The notes: a model not told the origin generated them from the letters alone. A stretch of 64,000 nt of DNA from Motilibacter rhizosphaerae (GCF_004216915.1 NZ_SGXD01000005.1:248001-312000); one strand, 5' to 3'; shown: positions 31,883 through 42,703, counted from the stretch's first letter. Program-made: numbers and translations.

Positions 31883-34450
31883 CTACACCACGGGCAGCAG
31901 AACCGGCAGGTGCCCGTCGGAGCGCAGGGCCGCCTCGCGCCGCTCCTCCGGCACCACGCCGTACGTCGTGGTGCGCTGGCGGGCCGGACGCCCGGCGGCC
32001 GCCGCGACCGCCTCGAGGTCGCGGACGCTCTTGTAGGACCCGTACGACGACCCGGCCATGCGCGAGATCGTCTCCTCCATCAGCGTGCCGCCGAGGTCGT
32101 TCGCGCCTGACTGCAGCATCTGCGCCGCACCCTCGGAGCCGAGCTTCACCCACGAGGTCTGGATGTTGGGGATCCACGGGTGCAGCAGCAGCCGGGCCAT
32201 CGCGGTGATGGCGCGGTTCTCCCGAGGAGTGGCGCCGGCACGGGCGATCCCCGCGAGGTAGACCGGCGCGTTGAGGTGGACGAAGGGCAGCGTCACGAAC
32301 TCCGTGAAGCCACCGGTCTCCTGCTGCAGCTGGGCCAGCAGGCGCAGGTGCCCGAGCCAGTGGTGCGGGGCGTCGACGTGGCCGTACATCATCGTCGAGG
32401 ACGAGCGGATCCCGAGCTCGTGCGCGGTCCGCACGACCTCGACCCACACGGACGTCGGCAGCTTGCCCTTCGTCAGCACCCACCGGACCTCGTCGTCGAG
32501 GATCTCCGCTGCAGTGCCGGGGATGCTGTCCAGGCCGGACTCCTTGGCCTGCTGCAACCAGTCGCGGATGCTCATGCCCGTACGGGTCGCGCCGTTCGCC
32601 ACCTCCATCGGCGAGAACGCATGCACGTGGATGCCGGGCACGCGCTCCTTCACCGCCTTCGCGATGTCGAAGTACGCCGTGCCAGGCAGATCGGGGTGGA
32701 TCCCGCCCTGCATGCAGACCTCGGTCGCGCCGACGTCCCACGCCTGCGCCGCACGCTCGGCGACCTGCTCCAGTGACAGGGTGTACGCGTCGGCGTCGGT
32801 CCGCCGCTGGGCGAACGCGCAGAACCGGCAGCCGGTGTAGCAGACGTTGGTGAAGTTGATGTTCCGCGTGACGCAGTAGGTCACCTCGTCGCCGACGACC
32901 GCGCGGCGGAGGTCGTCCGCGATGCGCGCCAGCACGTCGAGCGGCTCGCCGTCGGCCTCGAGCAGCGTGAGCGCTTGCGCGTCGCTCAGCCGGGTCGGGT
33001 CGTCCGCGGCAACGGAGAGCGCCTCGCGGACGTCGGCCGGCAGCCGCTCGGGCACCCGCGCGCTGGCGACGCTGTCGCGCAGCGACTCCCAGTCGCCGTA
33101 GACCTCGTCGAAGTCGGTGCGGCGGTCGTCGGTGCGCCCCGACTCGTCGATCTCGCGGTGCAGGTCCGTACGCCCCGCCGAGGTCAGCGGCTGGTCCGGC
33201 TCCTGCCACGGACGCCCTGCCACGACGGCCTTCTCGTCCGCGAGGCCGTCCGGCAGGGCGAGGGCACGGACGTGCGGCAGCACCCGCGGGTCGATCCACG
33301 GCTCGCCGTGGCGGACGTACTCGGGGTAGACCGTGAGCCGCTCGCGCAGCTCGAACCCGAGCTCACGGCAGCGCTCGGCGAGCTCGTCGATCTGCGGCCA
33401 CGGCCGCTCGGGGTTGACGTGGTCCGGCGTGAGCGGCGAGATGCCGCCCCAGTCGTCGATGCCGGCGCGCAGCATCAGGGCGTACTCGTCGTCGACGAGG
33501 TTCGGGGGCGCCTGCAGGTGGACCGCCGGGCCGAGGACGAGCCGGGCGACCGCGATCGTCGCCGCGAGCTCCTGCAGGGAGGCGTCCTCCGTCGCGGCCA
33601 TCGCGGTCCCGCTCTTGGCCCGGAAGTTCTGCAGGATCACCTCCTGGATGCCGCCGTACTGCCGCGCGACACGGCGTATTGCGAGGATCCCCTCGGCCCG
33701 CTCCTCGAAGGTCTCCCCGATGCCGAGCAGCAGCCCGGTCGTGAACGGCACGGTCGTCCGGCCGGCGTCCTCGAGGACCCGCACGCGCACAGCGGGTTCC
33801 TTGTCCGGGGAGCCGTAGTGCGGGCCGCCGGGCTCCGACCACAGCCGCTCTGCGACGGTCTCGAGCATCATGCCCATCGACGGCGCGACCGGCTTGAGCC
33901 GCTGGAAGTCCGTCCAGGACAGCACGCCCGGGTTGAGGTGCGGCAGCAGCCCGGTCTCCTCCAGCACCCGCACCGCCATCGCGCGGACGTAGGCGAGGGT
34001 GTCGTCGTAGCCGTGCGCGTCGAGCCACTCCCGCGCCTCCGGCCAGCGGTCCTCCGGCCGGTCGCCCAGCGTGAACAGCGCCTCCTTGCAGCCCATCGCC
34101 GCGCCCTGCCGGGCGATGTCGAGGACCTCGTCCGGCGTGAGGAACATGCCGTGCCCCTCGCGGCGCAGCACGCCCGGCACCGTGACGAAGGTGCAGTAGT
34201 GGCAGCGGTCGCGGCACAGGCGCGTCAGCGGGATGAAGACCTTGCGCGAGTACGTCACGACCCCCGGCCGCCCGGCGGCCGCCAGCCCCGCGTCGCGGAC
34301 GCGGGAGGCCGAGACGCACAGCTCCTCGAGGTCGGCGCCCCGCGCCTGCAGCAGCACCGCACCCTCCGCGGCGTCCAGGGTCACGCCGTCCCGGGCGCGG
34401 CGCAGGGCGCGGCGCATGGCCGTGGCAGTGGGGGCGTGCTCGCTGCTCAT
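31883..34450 (-). CDS. fbiC: Bifunctional FO synthase (CofG/CofH fusion)
   Basis: 855 residues, matching the usual actinobacterial length. It makes 7,8-didemethyl-8-hydroxy-5-deazariboflavin (FO), the chromophore of F420, from tyrosine and a pyrimidine intermediate. Two radical SAM domains are evident: the CofG half has [10 protein letters not shown] near residue 80, and the CofH half has [11 protein letters not shown] near residue 570, each with C-x3-C-x2-[20 protein letters not shown] and GMEV-like blocks support CofH. The start is the ATG at 34450. It stands alone here; fbiA/fbiB are not in the window. A divergent SDR starts 60 bp away. Confidence 0.97.
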   Translation of the reverse strand: MSSEHAPTATAMRRALRRARDGVTLDAAEGAVLLQARGADLEELCVSASRVRDAGLAAAGRPGVVTYSRKVFIPLTRLCRDRCHYCTFVTVPGVLRREGHGMFLTPDEVLDIARQGAAMGCKEALFTLGDRPEDRWPEAREWLDAHGYDDTLAYVRAMAVRVLEETGLLPHLNPGVLSWTDFQRLKPVAPSMGMMLETVAERLWSEPGGPHYGSPDKEPAVRVRVLEDAGRTTVPFTTGLLLGIGETFEERAEGILAIRRVARQYGGIQEVILQNFRAKSGTAMAATEDASLQELAATIAVARLVLGPAVHLQAPPNLVDDEYALMLRAGIDDWGGISPLTPDHVNPERPWPQIDELAERCRELGFELRERLTVYPEYVRHGEPWIDPRVLPHVRALALPDGLADEKAVVAGRPWQEPDQPLTSAGRTDLHREIDESGRTDDRRTDFDEVYGDWESLRDSVASARVPERLPADVREALSVAADDPTRLSDAQALTLLEADGEPLDVLARIADDLRRAVVGDEVTYCVTRNINFTNVCYTGCRFCAFAQRRTDADAYTLSLEQVAERAAQAWDVGATEVCMQGGIHPDLPGTAYFDIAKAVKERVPGIHVHAFSPMEVANGATRTGMSIRDWLQQAKESGLDSIPGTAAEILDDEVRWVLTKGKLPTSVWVEVVRTAHELGIRSSSTMMYGHVDAPHHWLGHLRLLAQLQQETGGFTEFVTLPFVHLNAPVYLAGIARAGATPRENRAITAMARLLLHPWIPNIQTSWVKLGSEGAAQMLQSGANDLGGTLMEETISRMAGSSYGSYKSVRDLEAVAAAAGRPARQRTTTYGVVPEERREAALRSDGHLPVLLPVV

Positions 34451-34510
34451 CGCCCCATCCTCCGCTGGGCCCGCGCGGGCGGCGCGCCGGGGGTCGGTAG
34501 CCTCGGCGGC

Positions 34511-35251
34511 ATGGCGACAGCGGTGGTGACGGGCGCGAGCAGCGGCATCGGCGAGGCGACGGCGTACGCGCTGGCGGAGGCGGGCTTCGACCTCCTCCTC
34601 GGCGCCCGGCGGCAGGACCGCCTGGCCGAGGTCGCGGAGAAGGCGCGGGCGGCCGGCGTCAGCGTCGAGGCCCGCCCGCTCGACGTCACGAGCACGGCGT
34701 CGGTGCAGGAGTTCGCGGCCGGCCACGACGCCGTCGAGGTCGTCATCGCCAACGCCGGCGGTGCGCTCGGGCTCGACCCCGTCGAGGGCTTCGACGAGGA
34801 GCAGTGGCGCTGGATGTACGACGCCAACGTCACCGGCGTCGCGCGCACGGTGCGGGCGTTCCTGCCCGCGCTGCGCGCCTCCGGCGACGGGCGCATCGCC
34901 GTGGTGACGAGCGTCGCCGGGCACCAGACGTACCCGGGCGGCGGCGGCTACACCGCGGTGAAGCACGCGGCCGCGGCAGTCGTCGACACGCTGCGGGTGG
35001 AGCTCCTCGGCGAGCCCGTACGCGTCCTGGAGGTCGCGCCCGGCATGGTCGAGACCGAGTTCTCCAAGGTCCGCTTCAGCGGCGACGAGGAGCGCGCGGC
35101 CGGCGTCTACCAGGGGGTGACGCCGCTGACCGCAGGGGACGTCGCCGAGGCGATCACCTGGGCGGTCACCCGGCCCGCGCACGTCGTCGTGGCCCGGCTC
35201 GACCTGATGCCGCGCGACCAGGCGAGCGCGCGCGACCTCAACCGCCGCTGA
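34511..35251 (+). CDS. Short-chain dehydrogenase/reductase (classical SDR)
   Basis: 246 residues. It has [19 protein letters not shown] (cofactor glycine motif), IANAGG, the catalytic Ser in [13 protein letters not shown], and YTAVK with the Tyr-Lys pair. An Arg after strand 2 (GARRQDRL) suggests NADP(H). It resembles the YdfG/serine 3-dehydrogenase-like branch. Divergent from fbiC; the stop overlaps the convergent glutamate-cysteine-ligase-like gene by 14 bp. Confidence 0.92.
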   Translation: MATAVVTGASSGIGEATAYALAEAGFDLLLGARRQDRLAEVAEKARAAGVSVEARPLDVTSTASVQEFAAGHDAVEVVIANAGGALGLDPVEGFDEEQWRWMYDANVTGVARTVRAFLPALRASGDGRIAVVTSVAGHQTYPGGGGYTAVKHAAAAVVDTLRVELLGEPVRVLEVAPGMVETEFSKVRFSGDEERAAGVYQGVTPLTAGDVAEAITWAVTRPAHVVVARLDLMPRDQASARDLNRR

Positions 35252-36719
35252 CCTCCCACGTGTGGACGGGCTCGTTCGAGTGCATGAGCTCGGCGTAGCG
35301 CAGGGTCATGGCGCGCAGCGCCTCCGCCCGGTCGAGCCCGCGGGCCTCACCGGCGCGTACCTCCTCCACCTGCCACACCGCGCCGTTGCGGCGTGAGGTG
35401 CAGCGCGCCTCGATGATCCCGAGGTAGTGGTCGCGCAGCGTCGGGTCGACGCAGAAGCGGTCGAGCCCGTCGTGGGCGAGCGGCAGCAGGTGGCGCAGCA
35501 CGAGGTCGGTCGCCTTCAGCCGGCCCATCCCCGGCCAGGTCACCGAGGCCTCGATGCCCTCGCGCGCGCCGCGCAGGAAGTTGTCCTCGGCGACCGCGAA
35601 CGGCATCCGCGACCAGACCGGCCGCTCCGCCTCGGCGAGCACCCGCGTGACCCCGTGGAAGAAGAGCGCGTTGGCGACCATGTCGGCGACGGTCGGACCG
35701 GCCGGCAGCACGCGGTTCTCGACGCGCAGGTGCGGCTCGCCGTCCGCGACGGCGTAGACAGGGCGGTTCCAGCGGTAGACCGTGCCGTTGAGCAGGGAGA
35801 GCTCGGCCAGCTGGGGCGCGCCTCCCTCGTTCAGCACCGCCTGGGGGTCCTCGTCGTCGCACACGGGCAGCAGCGCGGGGAAGTAGCGGACGTTCTCCTC
35901 GAACAGGTCGAAGATCGAGGTGATCCAGCGCTCCCCGAACCACACGCGCGGCCGCACCCCCTGCGCCTTGAGCTCCTCGCTGCGGGTGTCCGTCGCCTGC
36001 TGGAACAGCGCGATCCGCGTCTCGGCCCAGAGCTGGCGGCCGAAGAGGTACGGCGAGTTCGCCCCCAGCGCGAGCTGGACCCCGCTCACCGCCTGGGCGG
36101 CGTTCCAGGTGCCCGCGAACGCCTCGGGGCGCACCTGGACGTGCACCTGGGCGCTGGTGCAGGCGGCCTCCGGCGCGATCGAGTCCGCGAGGGCGCTCAG
36201 CTGCTCGGGACCCGTGATGGCGAGCTCGATGTCCTCCCCGCGGGAGAGCAGGATCTGCTCGTCGAGCAGGGCGTAGCGCGAGTCGTCCGACAGCGACGCG
36301 CGGCTCGCGTCCCGCTCCCCCAGCGTCGGCAGGACACCGACCGTGACGATGCGGGCACCGGTGACCCCCGCCCGCTCGTCCGCGCGGTTCAGCACCTCGC
36401 GCAGCTGGGCCTCCAGGTCGGCGGCGCTGCGCCCGTCGAGCCGGCGCGGCGGGACGTTGACCTCGATCGTGAACCGGCCGAGCTCGGTCTGGAACGACGG
36501 GTCGGCGATCTGCGCCAGCACCTCGCCGTTGCGCATGGCCGGCCGCCCGTCGGCGTCGACGAGGTTGAGCTCGACCTCGAGCCCGGTCATCGGCGACTCG
36601 TCGGCGAAGCGGTCCTCGGCGAGCATCCGCGCGAGCGCGTCCAGGTTGCCCCGCACCTTGTCGCGGTAGCGCCGGCGGTCCTCGCGGGTGAAGACGCGCT
36701 GCTCGACAGGCTTGCCCAC
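35238..36719 (-). CDS. Glutamate-cysteine ligase-like (GCS2-family) protein
   Basis: 493 residues. ATP-grasp-like glutamate-cysteine ligase features include the acidic metal motif [17 protein letters not shown] near residue 45, [32 protein letters not shown] and [17 protein letters not shown]. This large family with a C-terminal helical extension is common in actinobacteria and is distinct from the mycothiol/EgtA enzymes, so the true substrate is uncertain. The GTG at 36719 is the only sensible in-frame start; the frame reading further upstream is antisense to sbcD/sbcC. Confidence 0.85.
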   Translation of the reverse strand: MGKPVEQRVFTREDRRRYRDKVRGNLDALARMLAEDRFADESPMTGLEVELNLVDADGRPAMRNGEVLAQIADPSFQTELGRFTIEVNVPPRRLDGRSAADLEAQLREVLNRADERAGVTGARIVTVGVLPTLGERDASRASLSDDSRYALLDEQILLSRGEDIELAITGPEQLSALADSIAPEAACTSAQVHVQVRPEAFAGTWNAAQAVSGVQLALGANSPYLFGRQLWAETRIALFQQATDTRSEELKAQGVRPRVWFGERWITSIFDLFEENVRYFPALLPVCDDEDPQAVLNEGGAPQLAELSLLNGTVYRWNRPVYAVADGEPHLRVENRVLPAGPTVADMVANALFFHGVTRVLAEAERPVWSRMPFAVAEDNFLRGAREGIEASVTWPGMGRLKATDLVLRHLLPLAHDGLDRFCVDPTLRDHYLGIIEARCTSRRNGAVWQVEEVRAGEARGLDRAEALRAMTLRYAELMHSNEPVHTWEVSGG

Positions 36720-36830
36720 GGGCCCATGATCCCTGGCCGGACCGGTCCGTACCCCCTGCTGGGCGGGTGACCTGGCCGTACCGGCGCGCCGGGGCGGACT
36801 CTGTCGGTGGTGCTGCCTACGGTGCTGGGC

Positions 36831-37979
36831 ATGCGGCTGCTCCACACCTCCGACTGGCACCTCGGGCGCTCCTTCCACCGCGAGGGCATGCTCGGGCCGC
36901 AGGCCGCCTTCGTCGACTTCCTCGTCGAGGTCGTCCGCGCGGAGCGGGTCGACGTGGTGCTCGTCGCCGGCGACGTCTACGACCGCGCGCTGCCGCCGGT
37001 GGACGCCGTCCGGCTGTTCGACGAGGCGCTCGCGCGGCTCACCGCCGCGGGCGCCGAGGTCGTGCTGCTGTCCGGCAACCACGACTCGGCCTCGCGGCTC
37101 GGGTTCGGCTCGCGGCTGCTCGAGCGGGCGGGCGCGCACCTGCGCACCGACCCCGCCGCCGCCGGCCGCCCCGTGCTGCTGCACGACGAGCACGGCGACG
37201 TGGCGGTCTACCCGCTGCCCTACCTCGAGCCCGACGCGGTCGCCGGGGTCCTCGGCTGCGACGGCCGGGGCCACGAGGCGGTCCTCACGACCGCCCTCGG
37301 CCTGGTGCGCGCGGACCTCGCCACGCGGCCGGGCACCCGCTCGGTCGTCGCCGCCCACGCGTTCGTCACCGGCGGCGCGACCAGCGAGAGCGAGCGCGAC
37401 ATCAGCGTCGGCGGCGTCGGCTCGGTCCCGGTGGGGCTGTTCGCCGGGGTCGACTACGCCGCGCTCGGGCACCTGCACGGGCCCCAGCAGCTCGCCCCCC
37501 ACGTCCGCTACAGCGGCTCGCCGCTGGCCTACAGCTTCTCCGAGGCCACCCACGCCAAGTCCGTCACGCTGGTCGAGCTCGACGCTGGCGGGCTGGCCGG
37601 CACGACCGTGCTCCCCTGCCCGGTCCCCCGCCCGCTCGCGCGCCTCCGCGGCCGGCTCGCCGACCTGCTCGCCGACCCGTCGCTCGAGCGCCACGAGTCG
37701 TCCTGGCTGCAGGTCGTCCTCACCGACCCCGTCCGGCCGCGCGAGCCCATGGAGGCGCTCCGCGCGCGATTCCCCCACGTGCTCGTGCTCGGCCTCGAGC
37801 CCGAGGGCGACCGCAGCGCTGCCGGAGCGTCGTACGCCGAGCGCGTCCGCGGGCGCAGCGACCTCGAGCTCGCCACGGGCTTCGTCGAGCACGTGCGCGG
37901 CAGCGCGCCGGACGCCGCCGAGACCGGGCTCCTGCGGGACGCCCTCGAGGCGGCCCGGCGCGACGAGGCGGCGGCGTAG
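36831..37979 (+). CDS. sbcD: Exonuclease SbcD (Mre11-like nuclease subunit)
   Basis: 382 residues. Calcineurin-like phosphoesterase motifs in order: LLHTSDWHLGRSF, VLVAGDVYDRALPP, LLSGNHDSASRLGFG, VAAHAFVTGG and ALGHLHGPQ, providing the Asp, His and Asn metal ligands. It forms with SbcC a complex that cleaves hairpins and protein-blocked DNA ends. The stop overlaps the sbcC start by 1 bp (TAGTG). Start ATG at 36831. Confidence 0.96.
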   Translation: MRLLHTSDWHLGRSFHREGMLGPQAAFVDFLVEVVRAERVDVVLVAGDVYDRALPPVDAVRLFDEALARLTAAGAEVVLLSGNHDSASRLGFGSRLLERAGAHLRTDPAAAGRPVLLHDEHGDVAVYPLPYLEPDAVAGVLGCDGRGHEAVLTTALGLVRADLATRPGTRSVVAAHAFVTGGATSESERDISVGGVGSVPVGLFAGVDYAALGHLHGPQQLAPHVRYSGSPLAYSFSEATHAKSVTLVELDAGGLAGTTVLPCPVPRPLARLRGRLADLLADPSLERHESSWLQVVLTDPVRPREPMEALRARFPHVLVLGLEPEGDRSAAGASYAERVRGRSDLELATGFVEHVRGSAPDAAETGLLRDALEAARRDEAAA

Positions 37980-40900
37980 TGCGCCTGCACTCCCTGACCG
38001 TGACCGCGTTCGGCCCCTTCGCCGGCACGGTCGAGCTCGACGTCGACGCCCTCCACGACGCCGGCCTCTTCCTGCTCTCCGGCCCGACGGGCGCGGGGAA
38101 GACGACCCTGCTCGACGCGGTCGTCTTCGCCCTGTACGGCGCCGTCCCCGGCGCCCGCCGGGCAGCCGGGCACCTGCGCAGCGACCACGCCGACGCCGGG
38201 GCCGCGCCGGAGGTGGTGCTGGAGCTGACCGTGCGCGGGAGGCGCCTGCGCGTACGCCGTCGTGCGGCCTGGGACCGGCCGAAGCGGCGCGGCACCGGAA
38301 CCGTGCGCGAGCAGGCGCGCGTGTCCGTCGAGGAGCTGGGGTGCGACGGGCCGCAGGTGCTCTCCACCAGGCTCGACGAGGCCGGCCACCTGCTGCGCGA
38401 GCTCGTCGGCATGACGCAGGACCAGTTCTGCCAGGTGGTGCTGCTGCCGCAGGGCGAGTTCGCGCGGTTCCTGCGCGCCGACGCCGACGAGCGCCGCGCC
38501 ATCCTGCAGACGCTGTTCGGGACCGGCCGCTTCGCCGCCGTCGAGGCCTGGCTCGCCGAGCGCCGTCGGGCGACGGCCCGCCTCGTCGAGGAGCTGCAGG
38601 GCGAGCTCGAGGTGTCGCTCGGCCGCGTCGACCAGGCCGCGGGGGACGCCGCGCGCCATGGGGCGGCGGTCGCGGACGACGCACCACCGGCTGCCGGCCC
38701 TGACGACACCGCTGGCGCTGCCGGCTCGCACGACCCTGCCGACACTGCCGACACTGCCGACACTGCCGGCGCTGGCGGCCCTGGAGACGGTGCCGGCGCT
38801 GACGGCGCCGACCCGGCCGCGGGCGCGCCGGACCCGCTGACCGCGGCGCAGGACCGCGTGCGCCGGCTCTCCGCGGCGGCGCGCGCGCAGGCGGACGCCG
38901 CCGTGGTCGAGCTGCGGGCCGCCCGCGACCGGGAGGCGGCGGCGCGTGCGCAGGCCGGGGACGCGGCGCAGCTCGCCGCGGACACGGCCGACGCGCAGGA
39001 GCTGGAGCGCCGCCGGGGCGCCCTGGCCGCGGCAGCGGTGGAGCGGCCGCGCTGGACCGCGGAGCGCGCGGCCGCGCTGCGGGCCGCGCCCGTCGCGGGG
39101 CTCCTGCCGGTGGCGGCGGCGGCCGAGCGGGCCGCGTCGACCGCCGGTCGCGCACGGGACGCGGTGCGCCGCGAGCTCCCCGGGCCACTGCGCGGGCAGC
39201 CGTCTCCGGCGCTCGGGGACCTGCTGGCGGCGACGCGCGGGGAGCTCGCGGTCCTCGAGCAGCTCATGGCGGAGACCGCGCCGACGCGCTGGGCCAGCGA
39301 CCTCGCCCGGCTGACCTCGACCGTCGCCGCCGAGCGCGCCGCCGTGGACGCCGCGGGCCTGCGCCGCGACGCACTCCCCCAGCGGCGCGCCCTGCTCGCC
39401 GCGGCCCTCGACGCCGCTGCGGCCGCAGCCGCGGAGGAGCCCGCCCTCGAGCGCGAGCTCGCCGCGGCGCGCGCCGCCCGGTCCGCCGCGGACGAGGCCG
39501 CAGTGCTCGCCACGCAGCTGACTGCCGCCGCGACCCGGGCCCAGGACCTCCGGGGCCGGGGGCTCGACGCCAAGGAGGCCTGGCTCGCCGCGCGCAGCCG
39601 TCGCCTGGACGCGATGGCCGCGGAGCTCGCGGCCGGGCTGCTGCCCGGGGACCCGTGCCCGGTGTGCGGCTCGGCAGAGCACCCGGCCCCAGCGCTCGGG
39701 GGCGCGGACGCCGCGGTGGACGAGGAGCGCGCGCGGCGCTCCGCCGACGCGGCCGAGGCCCGCGCGGCTGCCGCAGCCGAGCAGGAGGCCGGGCTGCGCG
39801 CCCGCGCCGCCGCCGCCGCAGCCCGGGCAGGGGACGACCCGGCGGTGCTCGCCGCCCGCTGCACCGGGCTCGAGGCGCGCTGGGTCGCCTCCCGCACCGC
39901 CCGCGAGGAGGCCGCCCGCTCGCGCGCCGCGCTCGACGCGCTGGCCGAGGAGGAGCGGAGCACGTCGGCAGAGGTGCTGCGGGCGACCGGCGCGCTCGCG
40001 GGGCTGGAGGCGGAGCTGGCGGCGCTCGGGCGCGAGCGGGCGGCGGCGGAGGAGCGGCGTACCGCGGCGAGGGGCGAGGACCCCGACGTCGAGCAGCGCC
40101 ACGCGCGGCTCGGCGACCTCGTCCACCGCGTCGAGCGCGTGCTCGACGCGGAGCGGCAGGCGGAGGCGACCGCGGCACGGGCCGCCGCCGCCCGCGAGGA
40201 GGCCGAGCAGGCCGCGACGGCCGCCGGGTTCCCGGACGCGGCAGCCGCAGCAGCGGCGTCGCTCCCGCCGGCGGAGCTGGCCGCCCTCGAGACCCGGCTC
40301 CAGGCCCTGGACCGGGAGGAGGCCGCCCTGGCCGAGCGGCTCGCCGAGCCGCGCTTCTCGGGAGGCCGCCTCGAGGCCCTGCTCGGCGGCGACCCGGAGG
40401 CGCCGGCCCGCGAGCTGGCCGCGGCCACGGAGGAGCTCGCGCGGGCCGCAGCCGCCCTCGAAGGGGCGGTCGCGGCCCAGGGCCTGGCGAGCCGGCGGGC
40501 GGTCGAGCTCGAGGGGCTCGTCCTCGAGGTCGACGACCGGGTGGAGCGGCTGCGCCCCGCCCAGTCCGACGCGGTGCTGGCCGAGCGCCTCTCCCGGCTC
40601 GTCGAGGGCGCCGGAGGCGACAACGCCCTGCGCATGCGGCTGTCCGCCTACGTCCTCGCGGCGCGCCTCGAGCAGGTCGCCGAGGCGGCCACCGAGCGGT
40701 TGCAGCGGATGTCCAGCGGGCGCTACTCCCTGGTCCACAGCGACGGCGCCGGTGCGGGCCGGGGCCGGGCCGGCCTGGGGCTCCAGGTCGTCGACGCGTG
40801 GACCGGCGTCGCCCGCGACCCCGGCACCCTGTCCGGCGGCGAGGCCTTCACGGCCTCCCTCGCGCTCGCGCTCGGGCTGTCCGACGTCGTGACCGCGGAG

Positions 40901-41197
40901 GCCGGCGGCGCCGTCATCGAGACCCTCTTCGTCGACGAGGGGTTCGGCTCGCTCGACGAGGACACCCTCGACGAGGTCCTCGACGTCCTCGACGGCCTGC
41001 GCGAGGGCGGGCGCGCCGTCGGCGTCGTCAGCCACGTCGCCGAGCTGCGCGCCCGGGTGCCCGTCCAGGTGCTCGTGGACAAGGGGCGCCAGGGCTCGTC
41101 GGTCTCGGTCACGGGGCTGGTCCCCCGCGGGCCCGGAGCGGCGCCCGCCGGCGATCGCGCTTCAGCAGGCGCCGCTGGGAGCAGGACAGCAGCGTGA
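37979..41197 (+). CDS. sbcC: Exonuclease SbcC (Rad50-like ATPase subunit)
   Basis: 1,072 residues. Walker A GPTGAGKTTLLD near residue 40, Q-loop region GMTQDQFCQVVLLPQGEFAR, long Ala/Glu-rich coiled coils, the zinc hook CPVC (about residue 560; GDPCPVCGSAEHPAP), ABC signature LSGGEAFTASLALALG and Walker B LFVDEGFGSLDEDTL. It tethers and processes DNA ends with SbcD. Between about residues 220 and 285 lies a Pro/Ala/Asp-rich, repeat-bearing insertion. GTG start overlaps sbcD; the stop overlaps the HAD gene start by 4 bp. Confidence 0.96.
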   Translation: MRLHSLTVTAFGPFAGTVELDVDALHDAGLFLLSGPTGAGKTTLLDAVVFALYGAVPGARRAAGHLRSDHADAGAAPEVVLELTVRGRRLRVRRRAAWDRPKRRGTGTVREQARVSVEELGCDGPQVLSTRLDEAGHLLRELVGMTQDQFCQVVLLPQGEFARFLRADADERRAILQTLFGTGRFAAVEAWLAERRRATARLVEELQGELEVSLGRVDQAAGDAARHGAAVADDAPPAAGPDDTAGAAGSHDPADTADTADTAGAGGPGDGAGADGADPAAGAPDPLTAAQDRVRRLSAAARAQADAAVVELRAARDREAAARAQAGDAAQLAADTADAQELERRRGALAAAAVERPRWTAERAAALRAAPVAGLLPVAAAAERAASTAGRARDAVRRELPGPLRGQPSPALGDLLAATRGELAVLEQLMAETAPTRWASDLARLTSTVAAERAAVDAAGLRRDALPQRRALLAAALDAAAAAAAEEPALERELAAARAARSAADEAAVLATQLTAAATRAQDLRGRGLDAKEAWLAARSRRLDAMAAELAAGLLPGDPCPVCGSAEHPAPALGGADAAVDEERARRSADAAEARAAAAAEQEAGLRARAAAAAARAGDDPAVLAARCTGLEARWVASRTAREEAARSRAALDALAEEERSTSAEVLRATGALAGLEAELAALGRERAAAEERRTAARGEDPDVEQRHARLGDLVHRVERVLDAERQAEATAARAAAAREEAEQAATAAGFPDAAAAAAASLPPAELAALETRLQALDREEAALAERLAEPRFSGGRLEALLGGDPEAPARELAAATEELARAAAALEGAVAAQGLASRRAVELEGLVLEVDDRVERLRPAQSDAVLAERLSRLVEGAGGDNALRMRLSAYVLAARLEQVAEAATERLQRMSSGRYSLVHSDGAGAGRGRAGLGLQVVDAWTGVARDPGTLSGGEAFTASLALALGLSDVVTAEAGGAVIETLFVDEGFGSLDEDTLDEVLDVLDGLREGGRAVGVVSHVAELRARVPVQVLVDKGRQGSSVSVTGLVPRGPGAAPAGDRASAGAAGSRTAA
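38732..38767 (+). repeat. 9-bp minisatellite inside sbcC
   Basis: GACACTGCC repeated three times (38741-38767), preceded by the variant GACCCTGCC. It encodes DPADTADTADTA in the non-conserved linker. Because the unit is three codons long, copy-number change keeps the frame. Confidence 0.85.
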
Positions 41198-41808
41198 GCC
41201 CCTCCACCGCGCACCCGCAGCACGAGCACGACCCGGTGCACTCCAGCCTCGTCCACCCCGAACCCGTGCACGTCCTCTCCGCGCAGTCCGAGGGCGCGGT
41301 CGACCAGCCGGCCCCCGGCGAGCTGCCCTACGCCGCGGTGGACGTGGATGGCGTGCTCGCCGACGTCCGCCACCGGCTGCCGCACCTGCAGCACCGGCCG
41401 AAGGACTGGGACGCGTTCTTCGCCGCGGCGCCCGACGACCCCCTGCTCCCGGAGGGCGAGGCCGTCGCCCGGCGGCTCGCCGAGGACCACCGGATCGTCT
41501 ACCTCACTGGCCGGCCCGAGCGCTGCCGGCGCGACACCGAGGCCTGGCTGCAGCAGCACGGGCTGCCCGAGGGCAGGCTCGTCATGCGCCGCCAGGGCGA
41601 CCGCCGCCCGGCCCGGGTCACCAAGGTCGAGCTGCTGCGCCGGCTGATCCAGGAGGCCCCCGTCGACGTGCTCGTCGACGACGACGTGGAGGTGCTGGAG
41701 GCGGCGCGCACGGCGGGATTCGCCGTGCTCCCCGCCGACTGGATGCCGCGCGCCCTCGACGAGCAGCTCACGCTCGCCGACGCCCAGCAGACGGAGGGCC
41801 GGACCTGA
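41194..41808 (+). CDS. HAD-family phosphatase, polynucleotide-3'-phosphatase-like
   Basis: 204 residues. After a 45-residue His/Pro-rich lead, HAD motif I is AAVDVDGVLADVRHRL, motif II region IVYLTGRPERCRRDTE, motif III Lys in ARVTKVELL and motif IV VDVLVDDDVEVLEAA. The KDWDAFFAAAPDD block and this spacing recall the phosphatase half of bacterial/phage polynucleotide kinases (PseT-like). Its GTG overlaps the sbcC stop by 4 bp, which implies a job linked to DNA-end processing. The function is inferred from context. Confidence 0.75.
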   Translation: MSPSTAHPQHEHDPVHSSLVHPEPVHVLSAQSEGAVDQPAPGELPYAAVDVDGVLADVRHRLPHLQHRPKDWDAFFAAAPDDPLLPEGEAVARRLAEDHRIVYLTGRPERCRRDTEAWLQQHGLPEGRLVMRRQGDRRPARVTKVELLRRLIQEAPVDVLVDDDVEVLEAARTAGFAVLPADWMPRALDEQLTLADAQQTEGRT

Positions 41809-41828
41809 TCCTCCGGGCTGCCCGGGAC

Positions 41829-42677
41829 CTACCCTGCGCTCGCCGGCACGGTGGCCGGCGCCACGGGCTCGACCACGCTCGGAGGAGCCGACCGACCGCG
41901 GAGCAGCCGGGGCACGCCCAGCACCGCCAGGGCGGAGACCGCGAGGAGGACCTCGCTGACCGCCCCGTCCGCCCAGTAGTGGTTGCCGGTCACCACGACG
42001 ACGAGCGACATCGTCACCGGGTGGACCAGCCCGAGCCAGCGCCACCGGGAGCGCCAGAGCACGACGACGGTCAGGCCCACGAGCGTCGACCACAGGACGT
42101 GGATGGAGGGCATCGCCGCCAGCTGGCTCGCCGCGCCGAGGCCGCCGGGACCGTAGACCGTCTCGCCGTACTCCGTGCCGAGGTCGACCACCAGGTGGCC
42201 CGGCAGCAGCCGTGGCGGAGCGACCGGTACGACCTGCACGGCCGTCGCGAGCAGCGTGGCAACGATGATGAGCCGACGCAGCCGCGCGTAGGCGCTGCGG
42301 TGGTACCACCACGTCCAGGCCAGGCAGATGGTGAGCACGGTGAAGTGCCCGTAGATGTAGTACGCGTCGGCCGCGTGCGCGAGCAGCGGCGTCCCCGACA
42401 CCGGGCGCTGGACCCAGGCCTCGCTCGGCAGGTGCAGGGCGCGCTCGGCCGACCAGATGTCCTGGCCGCGGCGTACCGCTCCGCGCTCGTCGTGCAGCGT
42501 GTAGGCCCCCACGAGCATCCAGACGCCGTACAGCCCGACCATGACGGCGCACTCCCGGGCCGCGAGCGCGCCGATGCGCGCCCACCTCCACGGGAGCAGC
42601 GCCAGCGCGAGCCCGAGCAGCGCCCAGGCGGCGCACAGCTCGGCGGCCGTCCGCCAGCCGAAGCTCAGGTGGAACAC
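41829..42677 (-). CDS. PAP2-superfamily integral membrane protein
   Basis: 282 residues, about six TM helices. PAP2 motifs: a weak C1 around PRLLPGHLVVDLG, C2 AMPSIHVLWSTLVG with Pro-Ser-x-His and C3 GNHYWADGAVSE with the catalytic His. This is closest to the phosphatidic-acid phosphatase/inositol phosphorylceramide-synthase-like group. The GTG at 42677 is 27 bp downstream of the FAD-hydroxylase stop on the same strand, so it may be the last gene of the phenolic-lipid-like operon. Confidence 0.85.
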   Translation of the reverse strand: MFHLSFGWRTAAELCAAWALLGLALALLPWRWARIGALAARECAVMVGLYGVWMLVGAYTLHDERGAVRRGQDIWSAERALHLPSEAWVQRPVSGTPLLAHAADAYYIYGHFTVLTICLAWTWWYHRSAYARLRRLIIVATLLATAVQVVPVAPPRLLPGHLVVDLGTEYGETVYGPGGLGAASQLAAMPSIHVLWSTLVGLTVVVLWRSRWRWLGLVHPVTMSLVVVVTGNHYWADGAVSEVLLAVSALAVLGVPRLLRGRSAPPSVVEPVAPATVPASAG

Positions 42678-42703
42678 CCGACGGACCCTACCTCGCGGTG
42701 CGC

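Noticed and set aside
35238-39188. 1,316-aa reverse ORF extending the GCS2-like protein upstream
   Set aside because: The part above 36719 is antisense to sbcD/sbcC and is Pro/Arg-rich; the real start is the GTG at 36719.
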